In this document: piece by piece, positions 10,889-22,529 of the stretch
Position numbering within the stretch: the first letter of the stretch is position 1
Layout: each line of letters begins with the position of its first letter
The notes under the pieces: model-generated
What the model saw: only the letters and a program-made list of their open reading frames with translations
What the model was told of the DNA's origin: nothing
Database searches by the model: none
Made by a program: the position numbers and the translations under genes
Assembly (NCBI GenBank): GCA_030847615.1
Contig: JAUMIR010000001.1
Span: 446,020,687-446,084,686, forward strand
Direction of reading: 5' to 3'
DNA: 64,000 nucleotides
Source of the DNA: Gambelia wislizenii
Taxonomy: Eukaryota > Chordata > Lepidosauria > Squamata > Crotaphytidae

Positions 10889-11519
10889 CAGTTGTCCTTT
10901 CATATTTGCTGGGGTTTTGTTCCAGGACCCCCCCGTGGATACCAAAATCTGTGAATACTCAAGTCCCATTATATGTGAGCCTGTGCAATGGATTTTTCTG
11001 GTGGAGCACAGCGTGCACAGAACTGGCCTCACCCTTTAAACCAAAGGTTCATCTGCTGTGGCATGGACGGTAGCAGCGAGGTCCTCGGGTTGTAGGTTTG
11101 ATTAGAGTTTCCTTCTCTTAGATGGTTGACCTTATAGGGTTGGATGAGTACCATCTGCCCGGGTTTGTGATTAGAGTTTTCCTTCTCCTAGGATGGTTGC
11201 CATAAGGCTAGAGAGCCCATCCTGCCCTTTGACGCTCTTTGTCAGACCCTTCAGTTTTGACCTGTTTGGCATGGGAGACCCTACCGGTGGCCATTATGCC
11301 ACCGCCAGCATAGCTCAAAACATCATTAGGGTACACAAGCCTCTCTCCCATGACAAGAGGGCGTCAGTGGATATGCAATGGCATAGCAAAGTGGTATCCC
11401 ATATATAAAATCGCAAAATCAAGGTTTGCTTTTTGGATTATTATTTTTTAAAGAATATTTTCAAGCCTTGAATACTTAAATCCATGGATACCAAATCTGT
11501 GGATACGGAGGGACAACTG
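10889..11519. mobile_element. Tigger-like MITE with 396 bp insertion
   Basis: The ends are CAGTTGTCCTTTCATATTTG and its reversed partner GGATACGGAGGGACAACTG, flanked by TA on both sides (10887-10888, 11520-11521). This fits pogo/Tigger elements. Compared with the 16376 and 27140 copies, an extra 396 bp sits at 10975-11370. Confidence 0.85.
10975..11370. mobile_element. Unclassified insertion inside Tigger copy
   Basis: Absent from two sister Tigger copies and bracketed by ATAT (10971-10974, 11371-11374). It contains two related blocks (GATTAGAGTTTCCTTCTC near 11101, GATTAGAGTTTTCCTTCTCC near 11171). The end resembles LINE 3' UTR text seen in reptiles (CATGGGAGACCCTACCGG), which is an inference. 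Confidence 0.55.
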
Positions 11520-11521
11520 TA

Positions 11522-12794
11522 TTTTTACTGGAAGGAAGAGGAGAAATGCTGTGAAATTTTTCTGTGTCAAGTGCCAAAATGACCCCAATATAAATTCATC
11601 CTGAATTTGGGGAAACGGTGCATCTACTGTACTGCTACAGGAAGCAAAATGCCTTTAGTTGGTACTGAGAATTGCTGCTGAGGATGCCAATGATGTGTCA
11701 TAAACCAAAATAAATCTACCCTTAGGTGAGATGCCTATCTTTCGCTGTTGTTGTTGTTGTGACTCCTTTAAAACATCCTGACCAATAAAAATTGGCATAA
11801 CACTTATCTCTTTGCTGTGAAAAATTTCACCTGCAGATTTTTGCAAATCAAGTTGCAGATAATCAATTGACAAGAATATTAACCAAATTTGTCCTGGTCA
11901 GTTGGCAAGCTGAACCCTTAACTATTCTGACCAGCATTGACCTGTGCACTGGGACTCATGCATTTTTTATTTTTATTTTTATTTTTTTTTACTGGAGAGG
12001 GCTATATTTTGCTGCCTGAGACAGAGCAAGAAATGGCAGCCCCCTCTGTCAGGTCAAGGTGGATATAATACCCAAAGCCAGCCAATTTATTCTGGCACAC
12101 ATGGCAGAAAATTCCACAAGCACTTCCACCCCTGGCAGCAAAGATAGAGTAATAACAAAAGTAATAGTTTCCTCCCCTTCATGATCCCTAGTATCTGCTG
12201 CCTGAGGCAGCCTGCTCCCTGTACTTAATAGTTGGGCCTGCCTTGGAGAGTTGATATTTCTGCCCCACCCCCATGGCTCCTGTGTCATTGTCATTTGGTT
12301 TTGTTTGCAGCTGCAAGACTAGCACCATTCAGTTGCTGGAACTTTCCCAGTCACTGCATCCCCAGCCCAAGACAAATAAAATCCTGTTGCATTCCTATGC
12401 ACCATTAAAAAAAAGTCTCAGGAGAAAAACACATAAAAGGTGACAATTCTACTTTTGGTAGCTAGGACAAATGAAAATCACAGTGATTCTAAATATTAGA
12501 AGTGAACAACCTCCAGATGGTACACTGTGTTCAGCCAAGAAGCAATGCCAGCCACACTTTGCCCTGACCGTGCTCAGTCAACGGAGACCCTGGCTGAAGT
12601 TGAGCAAAGTTCAGAATGGTACTCTTAATCTGAAAGCCTCCAATGAGTACCAGTGTGGGAGAAAGGTGAGATCTAAATAAATGGATAGATAAAATATTAC
12701 AGACCTGCCACTAAGGTCATGATCCCTGGTCAAGGAGCCTTTGTTTTTCTTACCCCACCTGTGCCTAACAGGGGCTCCATGACTGAGATCCTAC
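11522..12794. other. Intergenic, no gene seen
   Basis: AT-rich, with a GTT run at 11746-11759 and a TTTTTAT run at 11963-11990. No repeat family or coding region is recognised. Confidence 0.4.
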
Positions 12795-12796
12795 AC

Positions 12797-13245
12797 AGAA
12801 TCATAGAATCATAGAGTTGGAAGAGACCACAAGGGCCATCTAGTCCTATCCTCTGCTATGCAGGAATACATGATCAAATCATTCCAGACAGATGGCCATC
12901 CAGGCTCTGTTTGAAAACCTCCAAAGAAGGAGACTCCACCACACTACGAGGCAGTGCATTCCACTTCTGAACAGCTCTTACTGTCAGGAAGTTCTTCCTA
13001 ATGTTTAGGTGGAATCTCTTTTCCTGGAGTTTGAACCCATTGCTCTGTGTCCTAGTCTCTGTAGCAGCAGAAAACAAGCTTGCTCCATCCTCAGTATGAC
13101 ATCCCTTCAAATATTTAAACATGCCTATCATGTCACCTCTTACACTTTTCTTCTCCAGGTTAAACATATCCAGCTCCTTAAGCTGCTCCTCATAGGGCAT
13201 GACTTCCAGAACTCCCACCATCTTGGTTGCCCTCTTCTGCAACAC
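12797..13245 (-). mobile_element. CR1 LINE 3' end
   Basis: Reversed CR1 tail (ATAGAATCATAGAGTTGGAA) followed by a largely open minus-strand reading frame for the ORF2 C-terminus, from LQKRATKMVGVLE to FKQSLDGHL (12889-13245). It abuts a SINE at 13247. Confidence 0.88.
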
Positions 13246-13246
13246 A

Positions 13247-13540
13247 GGGAGGGAGCCCTGGTAGCGCAGTGGCTAAATGCCAGTACTGCATACACAACAT
13301 TGCAAGTTCTATCCCAAGGGCTCCAAGGTTCACTCAGACTTCCATCCTTTTGTAGGTCAGTAAAATGAGTACCCAGCTTGTGGGGCAATTAGCCAGCACA
13401 CATTGGAAAACGCTTAGTGCCTAGTGCACTATAAAATGGTATAGATGTGCAACGTGCTATTGCTTAACAATTTGTAAGCCGCTCTGAGAGCCTTTATGGC
13501 TGAAGAGCGGGGTCTAAATAAATACATAAACAAACATAGT
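13247..13540 (+). mobile_element. tRNA-derived SINE (squamate type)
   Basis: The head carries a pol III A-box-like stretch (TAGCGCAGTGGCTAAATGC). The body has GTAAAATGAGTACCCAGCTT and GGGGCAATTAGCC, a block common in squamate SINEs. The end is TATGGCTGAAGAGCGGGGTC with TAAATAAATA. Confidence 0.75.
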
Positions 13541-13959
13541 GTAAATAACCACCAGTGGAGTTATGTTCCACTTGCACTATGCAACCCCTATTCTGCATAC
13601 AGCTGTAGCACAACATACAGTATGTGAACCAGTGCTGGATATGCATGGCTAACACCCTCTTGCATAGTTACAACGTGAAGCACATTGGTAAGTATTCTGC
13701 ATTGGGCTTCTGCACCCTCCCCATTGGGTTTTCAGGACCCGTTACAGAACAAGCAGAGGCCCGGTGCGGATTACATATACCTGTCTGATATGCACTGGTA
13801 CATGTTCCACATATAAGCCTCCGCTTCTGTCCTTGTGAGATGGATACACCCATTGAGCATTTTCCAATTTAAACAAACTCCACATAGTGACCTGTATATG
13901 TCACTAACAGGATGCTGGCCCATGACTATAACAGGTGTAGTAGGCAGAAATTCAACAGG
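13541..13959. other. Intergenic, no gene seen
   Basis: Nothing recognised. Confidence 0.4.
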
Positions 13960-14213
13960 AATTGTTGTTGTTGTCAACTGACCTCAAGTTGACTTTGACT
14001 TATGGTGGCCCTACAAATGAGAGAACTCCATCACACTATCCTCAGCAGCCCTGTTCAGCTCTTGCAGACTCAGGGCCGTGGCTTTCCTGATTGAGTCTAT
14101 CCATCTGGAATGTGGTTTTCCTCTTTTCCTACTGCCTTCTACCTTACCAAACATTATTGCCTTTTCTACTGAGTCATGTCTTTTCATGATATGTCCAAAG
14201 TATGACAGTCTCA

Positions 14214-14846
14214 GGACTTTTTCAGATGGGGACTTTTACCCTGTTCCTGCCTCGCTACGCCCACTTCTGTCCCTGCCATAGAATAAATGAAAAGTTTTCG
14301 CACACCTACTTTCTGCCGTGACAGACACGCCCCCCCTCCCCTTGGCTGGCCGGGAGTAGATGCAGCCATCAATAAGCTGCATTTACGACCCGGAAAGCAA
14401 ATCCTGCCCATTCTCGCGATAGAACAATTGCGTGGGAAATTTAAAAATAAAAGTTAAAAAAAGTTTAAAAGTACACCAAGTACAAAAACACATTAAAAAA
14501 ATACCAAATAACCCAGGAAGGGGGGGGGGGAAAGGGTGCCACTTACCTTGATGTCCCGATCTCGACCAGAAGTCTTCAGCATGTACCTCCCTCCGCAGCT
14601 GGCACTGTGCCAGAACGGGGTGTCAGAAACAAGAACGGGGCACCTCTCAGACAACCTGTGATTCCATGACAGAAACGGAACAGGTGATCTATTCACAACT
14701 TTTCATCATGAATAAAAAATTACAGAAGCAGCATGGGAGCAGCACAGGGGCGGCACTGGATGGGGATGATGTCGTGTGAAAGGGAAACCCTTTTTCAACT
14801 CTGTTCCGTGTCTGTGACTGTGTTTTTAGCCCGTCTGAAAAAGTCC
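14214..14846. mobile_element. Family A transposon, non-autonomous (633 bp)
   Basis: The ends are GGACTTTTTCAGATGGGG and, on the other strand, GGACTTTTTCAGACGGGC. Flanking TCA is duplicated (14211-14213, 14847-14849). The BovB copy near 56090 gives the matching empty site. Interior blocks match 24068 and 40283 copies, including a reversed splice-donor-like CAAGGTAAGT at 14541-14550. No transposase ORF is seen. PIF/Harbinger-like is a guess from the 3 bp duplication. Confidence 0.8.
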
Positions 14847-15190
14847 TCAGTTTAGTCATCTTGGCTTCTAGGGAAAGTTTAGGTTTGATTTGCTCTAGGG
14901 CCCATTTATTTGTCTTTCTAACAGTCCATGGTACCCATGGTACTCTTCTCCAGCATCACATTTCAAAGGAATTGATATTCTTCCTATCAGTTTTCTTCGT
15001 TGTCCAGCTTCCACCACCATATGTAGCAGTGAAAAATATGCTGTCATAGACAATCCTTATCCTGATATATATCTTGACACTTCAGATCTTGTCTAATTCC
15101 TTCATAGCTGCCCTTCAGAGTCCATGTCTTCTTCTGATTTCTTGACTGCAGTCTCCACTCTGATTAATGATTGAGTCATATTCTGTCTTA

Positions 15191-15924
15191 ACAGTAGACT
15201 CTTGATCTGAGTCAAATTATGCAGGAATAATGAGTCTAAAAAATAAAATTGTATTAAAAAATTCCAGGATCTAGTCCTTTTAAAAAGCAATAAAATTATC
15301 TTCTTTTAAAAAGAGTTAAAAATCACTTACTTTCAAATTCATGCAGAGTGCCACTTAAGAATGCAAACTAAGCTCAATTAACATTTAAAAGTGTATTCAG
15401 AGGTCTGTGGTCTGTTCTGATCACCCATTGAATTAGACTCATTACAAAAACAAAGGAGTCAGTTTAAAAATGCAAATCAAAAGTTTACTGAAGGTATACC
15501 AATCTCAATCTACATACTAAAACAAACTTTAAAAAGAGTGTTCCTAACTAACTAGGAGGATTTAGGGTAGAAAGACTCACCCAGCCTTTTTGGCTGTAGA
15601 AGGCTACATGGTGATTTGAAAAGCAAACATCATGGCATGGCATCCATGGCTAGGCAAAAATGAGGATGGCAAAGATGGCTACAGCTACATGGAGACTCTA
15701 ACTTAAAGGAGTCTCCCAAAGAGCAATAAAATTTAAATTAGGTCATGTGTTGAATGACCCAGCACTCCAGTTGGCTGGAAGTGCCCAGTGAAATAAGAGA
15801 AAGGGAGTTTGGGATAAACAGAAGCATGCAGGGAAAAATCCTAGACTTATCTTAAGATGTGAATGAGGTACACAAGATTGCTTTTACATTACAATTAATT
15901 ATTTCCCCACATACTACAAGTTAC
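15191..15924. other. AT-rich block inside BovB, possible LTR
   Basis: It separates two BovB segments but matches no other copy in the window. The minus strand has AATAAA-like and ATAAAA-like sites and a TAAACTTTTGATTTGC stretch, as in some LTRs. TG/CA borders with a target duplication could not be placed. Confidence 0.35.
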
Positions 15925-16375
15925 CGATCAGGACAATCAAATGTTGTGGCACACCCAGTTCTTTAAGATCCATAGCTTTTCATGATCTATACAATCAAAG
16001 GCTTTGCAATGGTCTATAAAGCATAAGCTGATTTTCTTATGAAATTCTTTGGTGCATGCCATTATCCAATGTATGTTTGCAATATGATCCCTAATGTTTT
16101 TTACCTTTCCTAAACCCAGCTTAGACCCCTGGCATTTCTTGCTCCATATGTGGCAAAAGTCTTGGTGGTAGAATTTTGAACATCACTTTGCTTGCATGGG
16201 CAATTAATGCAATGGTCGTGTGCTTGTTGCAATCCCTGGTGTCCCCTTTCTTGGGGATTGGAATGTATATTGAATGTGTATTGAATTGTGGTTTCTGTTA
16301 CCAATTCTCCATCCAGAAATGGGGGAATGTCTGGCCTTTTTTGGCTGCTATACCAAAGGTACTAGAGGCAATATA

Positions 16376-16598
16376 CAGTTGTCCCTTCATATTTGCTGAG
16401 GTTTGGTTCCAGGACCCCCTGTGGATATAAAAATCTGTGAATGCTCAAGTCCCATTATATGCAATGGCATAGCAAAATGGTGTCCCTTATATAAGATGGC
16501 AAAATCAAGGTTTGCCTTTTGGATCATTATTAAGTATTTTCAAGCTGTGAATACTTAAATCTGTGGATACCAAATCCGTGGATACGGAGGGACAACTG
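16376..16598. mobile_element. Tigger-like MITE (223 bp), complete
   Basis: CAGTTGTCCCTTCATATTTG on the left, GGATACGGAGGGACAACTG on the right, TA at 16374-16375 and 16599-16600. This is the cleanest copy of the family. Confidence 0.9.
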
Positions 16599-16600
16599 TA

Positions 16601-17304
16601 TAGCCATCATGACTAGTAGCCATTGACAGTAGCTTGAATTCTGTTGGTTAGTCCAAACTAGAGTAGACCCATCAAATCAATTGCTGAATATTGACTCAAC
16701 ATGTAGGTAAATCCAACTGATTTAATGGATCCATTCTTGTCAAGATGCACAATAGGATTTAGATCAGTCTTTTCCCTCATTAATGTGTCTTGGCTTTGGC
16801 CCCAGTTAAAGCCGTCTAAGTTAATGGTTAGATATTATGGTAGCAAAACTTAACTATGTGCACCGTAGGATTGCCAGTTGAGGATTGTTCCAGACTGTGG
16901 TGTTACTAAGGCCGGTGTCACCCTTCCCTCCAACAGTGTCACCTGATGTGGTACGTCCACTCCATACCCCCTAGTACCACCACTGGTTTCAGACCCTGAT
17001 GTTTCCAGGCTAAAACCTGAGACTTTGGAGATAGTCCCTGCTGATGTCATTAAGCACTGTGCATTGACTACCAAGTACAGTTGCTTTCAACCTGTCTTTC
17101 AAACATACACATACACACAGAGAGAATATATTTTCCTGTTTGAAAATTTACACAGAAATATTAACTAAAGGGGCTGTCCCCAGATCAAAGTAAAATCGGG
17201 GTATTGTTCTTTCTCACTTGTTTAGGGAGATGGGATAAGGAGCATTTAACTTAGCTTACTTTCTTCTAGCTATATCAGCTACTTAGTTTGGTATACGTAA
17301 CTAA
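16601..17304. other. Intergenic; old repeat at ~16862-17070
   Basis: About 16862-17070 (AGGATTGCCAGTTGAGG ... CTAAAACCTGAGAC) resembles 34697-34830, so it is a dispersed repeat of unknown class. No gene. Confidence 0.4.
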
Positions 17305-17730
17305 GGGGTTGTCTATACGAGGGGAAAAGAAGCTGATTGCTCCACAGTAATGGCAATTTGTAGCAGCTGCAATTTGTCTTGATGGGTTTTGTTTTGTTTT
17401 GTTTTTTGCAGGATAAGCTTCACATGCCTACAGATTCAGATGGCAGCCACAAGTGAATTACTCATGTGTTTACTTACTGCAATTTGCTGTCCTGAACTTA
17501 AAAAAAACCCTAATTCCAAAGTGCTATAGAGTGATATTTCGCCTTCATGACAAAGAACACAAAAGCAACAGCCCATTTTATCTCCTTAGCACTCCTTAGC
17601 ACTTGCTGGTTAAGGCAAAAATCCAACATGGCGGCTCTGAGTGCTTGCCTTGTTAGCAAGCCCCACCCCCTGAGCTCATCCGGCCTATCAGCTTTGCAGT
17701 TCTGCTTGTCTGGGAAAGCAAATAAATTCT
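17305..17730 (+). mobile_element. Family C MITE, 3'-truncated
   Basis: Starts GGGGTTGTCTATACGAGGGG directly after TAA (17302-17304). It carries AACATGGCGGC at 17625-17635 and CCCCACCCCCTG near 17664. The right terminal repeat is missing. Confidence 0.7.
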
Positions 17731-19222
17731 ATGACTCTGCCCTTCAAATTATGGCTATTTGACTTATTTTAGTCAATGTGCAAGTTGGCTTCTACATAGT
17801 TTAGGTCATTTTTTTCAGTCATACTTGGCCACATTGCAAGTGCTGAGCAAATTAGTCTAATGAATAGCATTTAGGCTGAATGGGGGTGGTGTGGGAGCTG
17901 TGACAGAGAAAGACTTATTGCACACTTGGAGAAAAACATATAAGGAACAGCAACAGAGAACCTCATAAGAGGGCTGAAGCACTTTGGTTTAAATGATTGT
18001 CAAACAGTTCTTGCAATGACTTGTCTAAGACTACAACTACTGTAGAGTCAGAAATCCTTCACATTCTGTCATGGTGAATCTCCCACCCCATCTAACAAGA
18101 TGAGAGACAGAAAAATCTGTTTGGGACCCACTCCGAATGTAGCATAAAACTTTATTCCATACCCCCCCCCCGATGTTGCTGAATTGCACACAACCTTGGA
18201 TAATTTACTTTTTCCGCACTATAGCTCCTAGAATTCCCCCACCATCATGGCCACTGGGAATTGTGGTAAAAAAAACCCTGATTTGCCAAACATTGACCAC
18301 AGACCTCATTATCCTTTGCCATTCGCTGTGCTAGTCAGGGAGTGATGGGAGTTGCAGTCTAGCAACATCTGGAAAGGCCCGTGCATTCCCTACCAGGGCT
18401 TTATCTTGCCAGACAGATATAGAGACACTATGAAGAATATTTTCCCTATCTTTTCATTTCTATGCTAGAAGAAACTCCATGGCAGATCACAGTCAGTAAA
18501 ACTGCTATTTGAGAAAGGTTAACTATTGCCAGTTTGGGCCATATGGGTTCCAGAAAACATAAGCTATCATCTTACCTATTTTTGCTTCTCAGTCTCAATA
18601 TTTATATACATTCTGAGCATCAACCACAACATTGTCTGGAATGTCATTGTCAGATTATAACTCCCAGAATGTAGAATTTAGCAAGTGAACACTTAAGAGA
18701 TGTCCAATTGCCCAACCTGCCTGGAAGAGAACTCATTCCAGGAAATCTGTAGCCTTTCTGTGTTGTGAATGGCTGCATTGCTGGCCTTTCCAGAAAGCCG
18801 GCCTGCTGGGGGAGGGAACACTTAAATCTCAAGTGTTGCAGTGGGGACTTCATTTTCAAATGTTTCTACTGCTCTCTAGCGGTACAGAGCCATTCTCAGT
18901 GACTGATGGTATGGCTTTCCTTGCTAGTTCACCATGTCCCAATGGATATAAACAATGAAAAGGAATCCTCCACCCCAAACGGCTGTGTAAAAGAAGGAAT
19001 TTTGAGAATTCCTTGAGAAAATCTCCAGAAATCCTTTGCTGCATATCCTATTTCTCTTTGCATTTGCTTACCTTATGGAGTGGTTGGCTCTCCAAATGTT
19101 TTGGACTTCAGTCCCCTTGCCAGCCTGGACATTCACCCACCCACCCACTCAGCTGCCTGTGGATTTTAGGAGCTGCAGTTCAAAAAAAGTAACACCAAAC
19201 TTAAGATATCTCTCTTGACTTT
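17731..19222. other. Intergenic, no gene seen
   Basis: Contains a fragment of the 'gcagtctagcaacatctgga' short repeat near 18352-18375 and a C run at 18163-18172. No coding region recognised. Confidence 0.4.
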
Positions 19223-19224
19223 TT

Positions 19225-19440
19225 TAGCCAGCGTAGGGCAGTGTTGTGCTAGGACTCCAGGATTCAAATCCTTGCTCAGCCATGGGAGCCCTCTGGATGG
19301 CCTTGAGCTAGTCAAACTCTCTCAGCTTAAAAAGAAGGCAATGGCAACCCATCTCTGAAAAAGTCTTTCCTAGGAAAATTTATGATAGGATAGGCCATAA
19401 GTCAGAGTCAACTCAAAGTCCCATAACAACAACAATTGTG
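19225..19440 (+). mobile_element. Sauria SINE
   Basis: tRNA-like head (AGGACTCCAGGATTCAAATC, B-box-like), middle AAGGCAATGGCAACCC, and a BovB-type tail GGCCATAAGTCAGAGTCAAC followed by AACAACAACAA. This tRNA head plus BovB tail is the Sauria SINE plan. Confidence 0.75.
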
Positions 19441-19756
19441 CACCTGGATTCCACTGGTTAGTCCAAACTGGAGCAAGTTGCCAGTGGCAAGATGCCATTG
19501 TTGAATAGTAAGTCAACACTTAGGTAAATTCCATTGCTTTAGCGGGTCTACCCGAATAAGGACTACGGTAACTATAGGATTCAAATCAGTGAAACAGAGG
19601 ATCTGCTCTGAGTTTTAGACCAAATGTTAAAAGAGGTATCCAATGTGGCAGAGAGCCAGTGTGGTGTAGTGGTATGAACACTGGACTACGACTTTAGAGG
19701 ACTCTAGAGGTCAGGGTTCAAGTGCGCACTCAGTCATGGAATCCCGCACCTCAGAG

Positions 19757-21748
19757 TGTCCAGAAAAGCTTGATACCAGCCAGCAAAGTACTGTATATAC
19801 AAACAGCAAGTAGCTGGAAGGTGGCCAGGTTTTAATGAGCACACTGGAATGCAAACACAGTCAAGAAAGTCAAGGGCTTCCGGCTGGCAGCATGGATCCA
19901 AACAAGTCCGTGAGTCAGTGGAAAAGAGCCAGCGGAGTAATCAGGAACAGTCTGAGGTCGAGGCACGAAAGAAAGGAATGCTGTGATTACTAAAAGTCAA
20001 CATGGATTTCTCAAAAACAAGTCATGCCAGACTAATCTTATCTCTTTTTTTGATAGAGTTACAAACTTGATAGATGAAGGAAATGCTGTGGATGTAGTGT
20101 ATCTTGATTTCAGTAAGGCTTTTGACAAAGTCCCCCATGATATTCTTGCAAAAAAGTTAGTAACCTGTGGGCTAGACAATGCAACTGTTAGGTGGATTTG
20201 TAATTTGTTGACTGACTGAACCCAAAGGGTAGTCACCAATGGCTCCTCTTCATCCTGGAGAGAAGTGACTAGTGGGGTGCACAGGGTTCTGTCCTGGGCC
20301 CAGTGTTATTCAACATCTTTATCAATGACTTGGATGAGGGAATAGAGGGTATGCTTATCAAGTTTACAGATGACACCAAATTAGGAGGGGTAGCTAATAC
20401 CCCAGAGGACAAGATCCGAATTCAAAATGTCCTGAACAGATTAGAAAGCTGGGCCAAAACTAACGTAATGAATTTCAACAGGGAGAAATGTAGGATACTA
20501 CACTTGGGCAGTAAAAATGAAATGCATAGATACAGGATGGGTGACACCTGGCTTGATGGAAATATACATGAAAGGGATCTAGGAGTCTTAATGGACCATG
20601 ACCTGAACATGAGTCAGCAGTGTAATGCAGCAGCTAAAAAAGCCAATGCGATTCTAGGCTGCATTAATACGAGTATAGTATCTAGATCTAGGCTGCATCA
20701 ATAGGAGTATAGTGTCTAGATCAAGGGAGGTAATAGTGCCCCTGTATTCTTCTTTGGTCAGGCCTCACTTGGAATGCTGTGTCCAGTTCTGGGCACCACA
20801 ATTCAAGAAGGATATTGAGAAACTGGAACATGTCCAGAGGACGGTGACCAGGATGGTGGGAGGTCTGGAAACCATGGCCTATGAGGATCAGCTTAGGGAG
20901 CTGGGCATGTTTAGTCTGGAAAAGAGAAGGTTGAGAGGTGACATGATAGCCATGTTTAAATATTTGAAGGGATGTCACACTGAAGACGGGGCAAGCTTGT
21001 TTTCTGCTGCTACAGAGACTAGGGCACGGAGCAATGGGTTCAGACTACAGGAAAAGAGATTCTACCTAAACATTAGGAAGACCTTCCTGACAGTAAGAGC
21101 TACTCGGAAGTGGAATGCACTGCCTCGTAGTGTGGTGGAGTCTCCTTCTTTGGAGGTTTTTAAACAGGGGCTGGATGATGATTTGATTGTGTCTTCCTGC
21201 ATGGAAGGGGGTTGGACTGGATGGCCTTTGTGGTCTCTTCCAGCTCTATGATTCTATGATTCTATGAAGGCAGCAGAGTAATCAGGAACAATCCAAGGTC
21301 GAGGCACAAGTCAAGGCAGAAGGATTAAGGCAACAAAGTCAGCAAGAAGGTTTCTCCAGGAAGATCAGTTGATCTCTGATAAAGCCTCCATTGCTTCCCA
21401 AGCATAATATAGCAATCAAAGCTTTGTCGGGTGCTTCTTGACAAGCAGGTTTTTTTCATAAAGTCTCAGAGATTTCCTTCAAGCTTTCTTTTGAGCTCAC
21501 TGCTGGGTGTATAATGGTGGAGGTAAGTCCATCTCTTCTTCATCCTTATCTGAATTGGCAGGATTCTCTGCTGGGACTGGTGCCAACCCACTAGGGCCAG
21601 GCTCTTCCTCTGCTTGAGCCTCCAGGTTGGCAGGGTTCCCTGCTGGCAGAGGTGTGGATAAACCTGTGCCAGGTCCATAGGACTGTTCCCTGCTATGTCC
21701 TCCTCCTTCTCTGATTCCATAACCTCATCAGACTCCCGGGGCATGACA
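19757..21748. mobile_element. Solo-LTR-like insertion (interrupted by CR1)
   Basis: It starts TGTCCAG and ends GGCATGACA, so has TGTC...GACA ends, with near-identical 5 bp flanks CAGAG (19752-19756) and CAAAG (21749-21753). Net length is about 0.7 kb without the CR1. A Ty3/gypsy-like LTR is likely, but no internal coding region remains. Orientation is not certain. Confidence 0.6.
19978..21265 (+). mobile_element. CR1 LINE, reverse transcriptase and C-terminus
   Basis: The translation contains KSQHGFLKNKSCQTNLISFF, YLDFSKAFDKVPHDIL (20100-20147), MLFNIFINDLDEGI, LIKFTDDTKLGG (20356-20391; the catalytic FADD is FTDD here), and the [17 protein letters not shown]-terminal block. A stop at 20218, a frame break near 20280 and a 34 bp tandem duplication at 20654-20721 disrupt it. 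The tail ATTCTATGATTCTATGA is intact. Confidence 0.93.
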
Positions 21749-21845
21749 CAAAGGGAGGCAAAGGCAAACCCCATCTGAATAGATCTCACCAAGAAATCTC
21801 ACCTCAGTCAGAAAGAACTTGAAAGCATACAACAACAACCCAAAA

Positions 21846-22529
21846 TGCCCCCCCAAATAGGTTCAGAGCCTTGGATAACTCTTATAAAGTTCAAACTAAC
21901 ACTCAGACTTACTTCCTCACTGACTAGCTTCCTCACCTGCTGCGGGTGGAATTGGATAGATGGATTGCAGTTTTTATTCATGCATGCTCCTTAGTGGAGA
22001 AAGCAGAGAAAAGGAAAAGGGTTGTTGTTGGTGTGTGTGTATTTTGCCAGGAGCATTCAAAAAGAGATGTTTGTGACATTAAGTTGCATGCCATCCACAT
22101 AACAACAGTAGTAGTATTGTTATCAGTAGTAGTTGTTAAGGAGTTTTCAAGTCAATTCCAACATGGTGACCCTATAAAAAGGTTTTATTGGCAAGATTTA
22201 TTTAAAGGAGGTTTGGCATCATGACTATTTTTTAAAAAAATCAAAATTTTATGCAAAGTAAGGTTCTCAGTCACATATTATGATGTTCTAGTGTTATAGC
22301 AAAAAGGGAAAAGAAGAGAAAAAAGCAAAAAAAAATTGCTCACATCTTGGAACTTAATACACAGGGAGCAGAAATTGATTTTTCATGCCTTCTTGACTTC
22401 TAAAACACTAGTATTTTAGTACTGGAAGGATAATTTTTCCACACCCGTGATCCAATGCGTACAAAGAAGATTTAACTATGCTTGCAACACTCAAATGCAA
22501 CCTACAAATAGGCTTATATTCAGATATTT
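21846..22529. other. Intergenic; Sauria SINE tail at ~22125-22225 (-)
   Basis: About 22125-22225 reads as a reversed Sauria SINE end (AGTCAATTCCAACATGGTGA). The rest is unassigned. Confidence 0.45.

Larger units (their letters stand above)
13960..16320 (-). mobile_element. RTE/BovB-like LINE remnant, interrupted
   Basis: Three minus-strand blocks match the BovB copy at 54395-56330. They are 13960-14213 (3' end, beginning with reversed tail GTTGTTGTTGTC), 14847-15190 (C-terminal ORF2) and 15925-16320 (reverse transcriptase, reading CFIDHCKAFDCIDHEK-like text). Stops and frameshifts are frequent. Family A (14214-14846) and an AT-rich block (15191-15924) separate the parts. Confidence 0.75.
19648..21840 (+). 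mobile_element. Sauria SINE, split by LTR insertion
   Basis: Head at 19648-19756 (CCAGTGTGGTGTAGTGGTAT, GACTACGACTTTAGAGGAC) and tail at 21749-21840 (AGGCAAAGGCAAACCCC, GAACTTGAAAGCATAC, AACAACAACC). The intervening 2 kb is an LTR insertion. Confidence 0.75.

Noticed and set aside
19757..21748. Full endogenous retroelement
   Set aside because: Only LTR-like ends are present; no gag, pol or env-like frame was found here or at 47362-47791.
22021..22140. CRISPR-like or tandem array
   Set aside because: Only short GTT/GTA microsatellite text; no spaced repeats anywhere in the window, as expected for vertebrate DNA.
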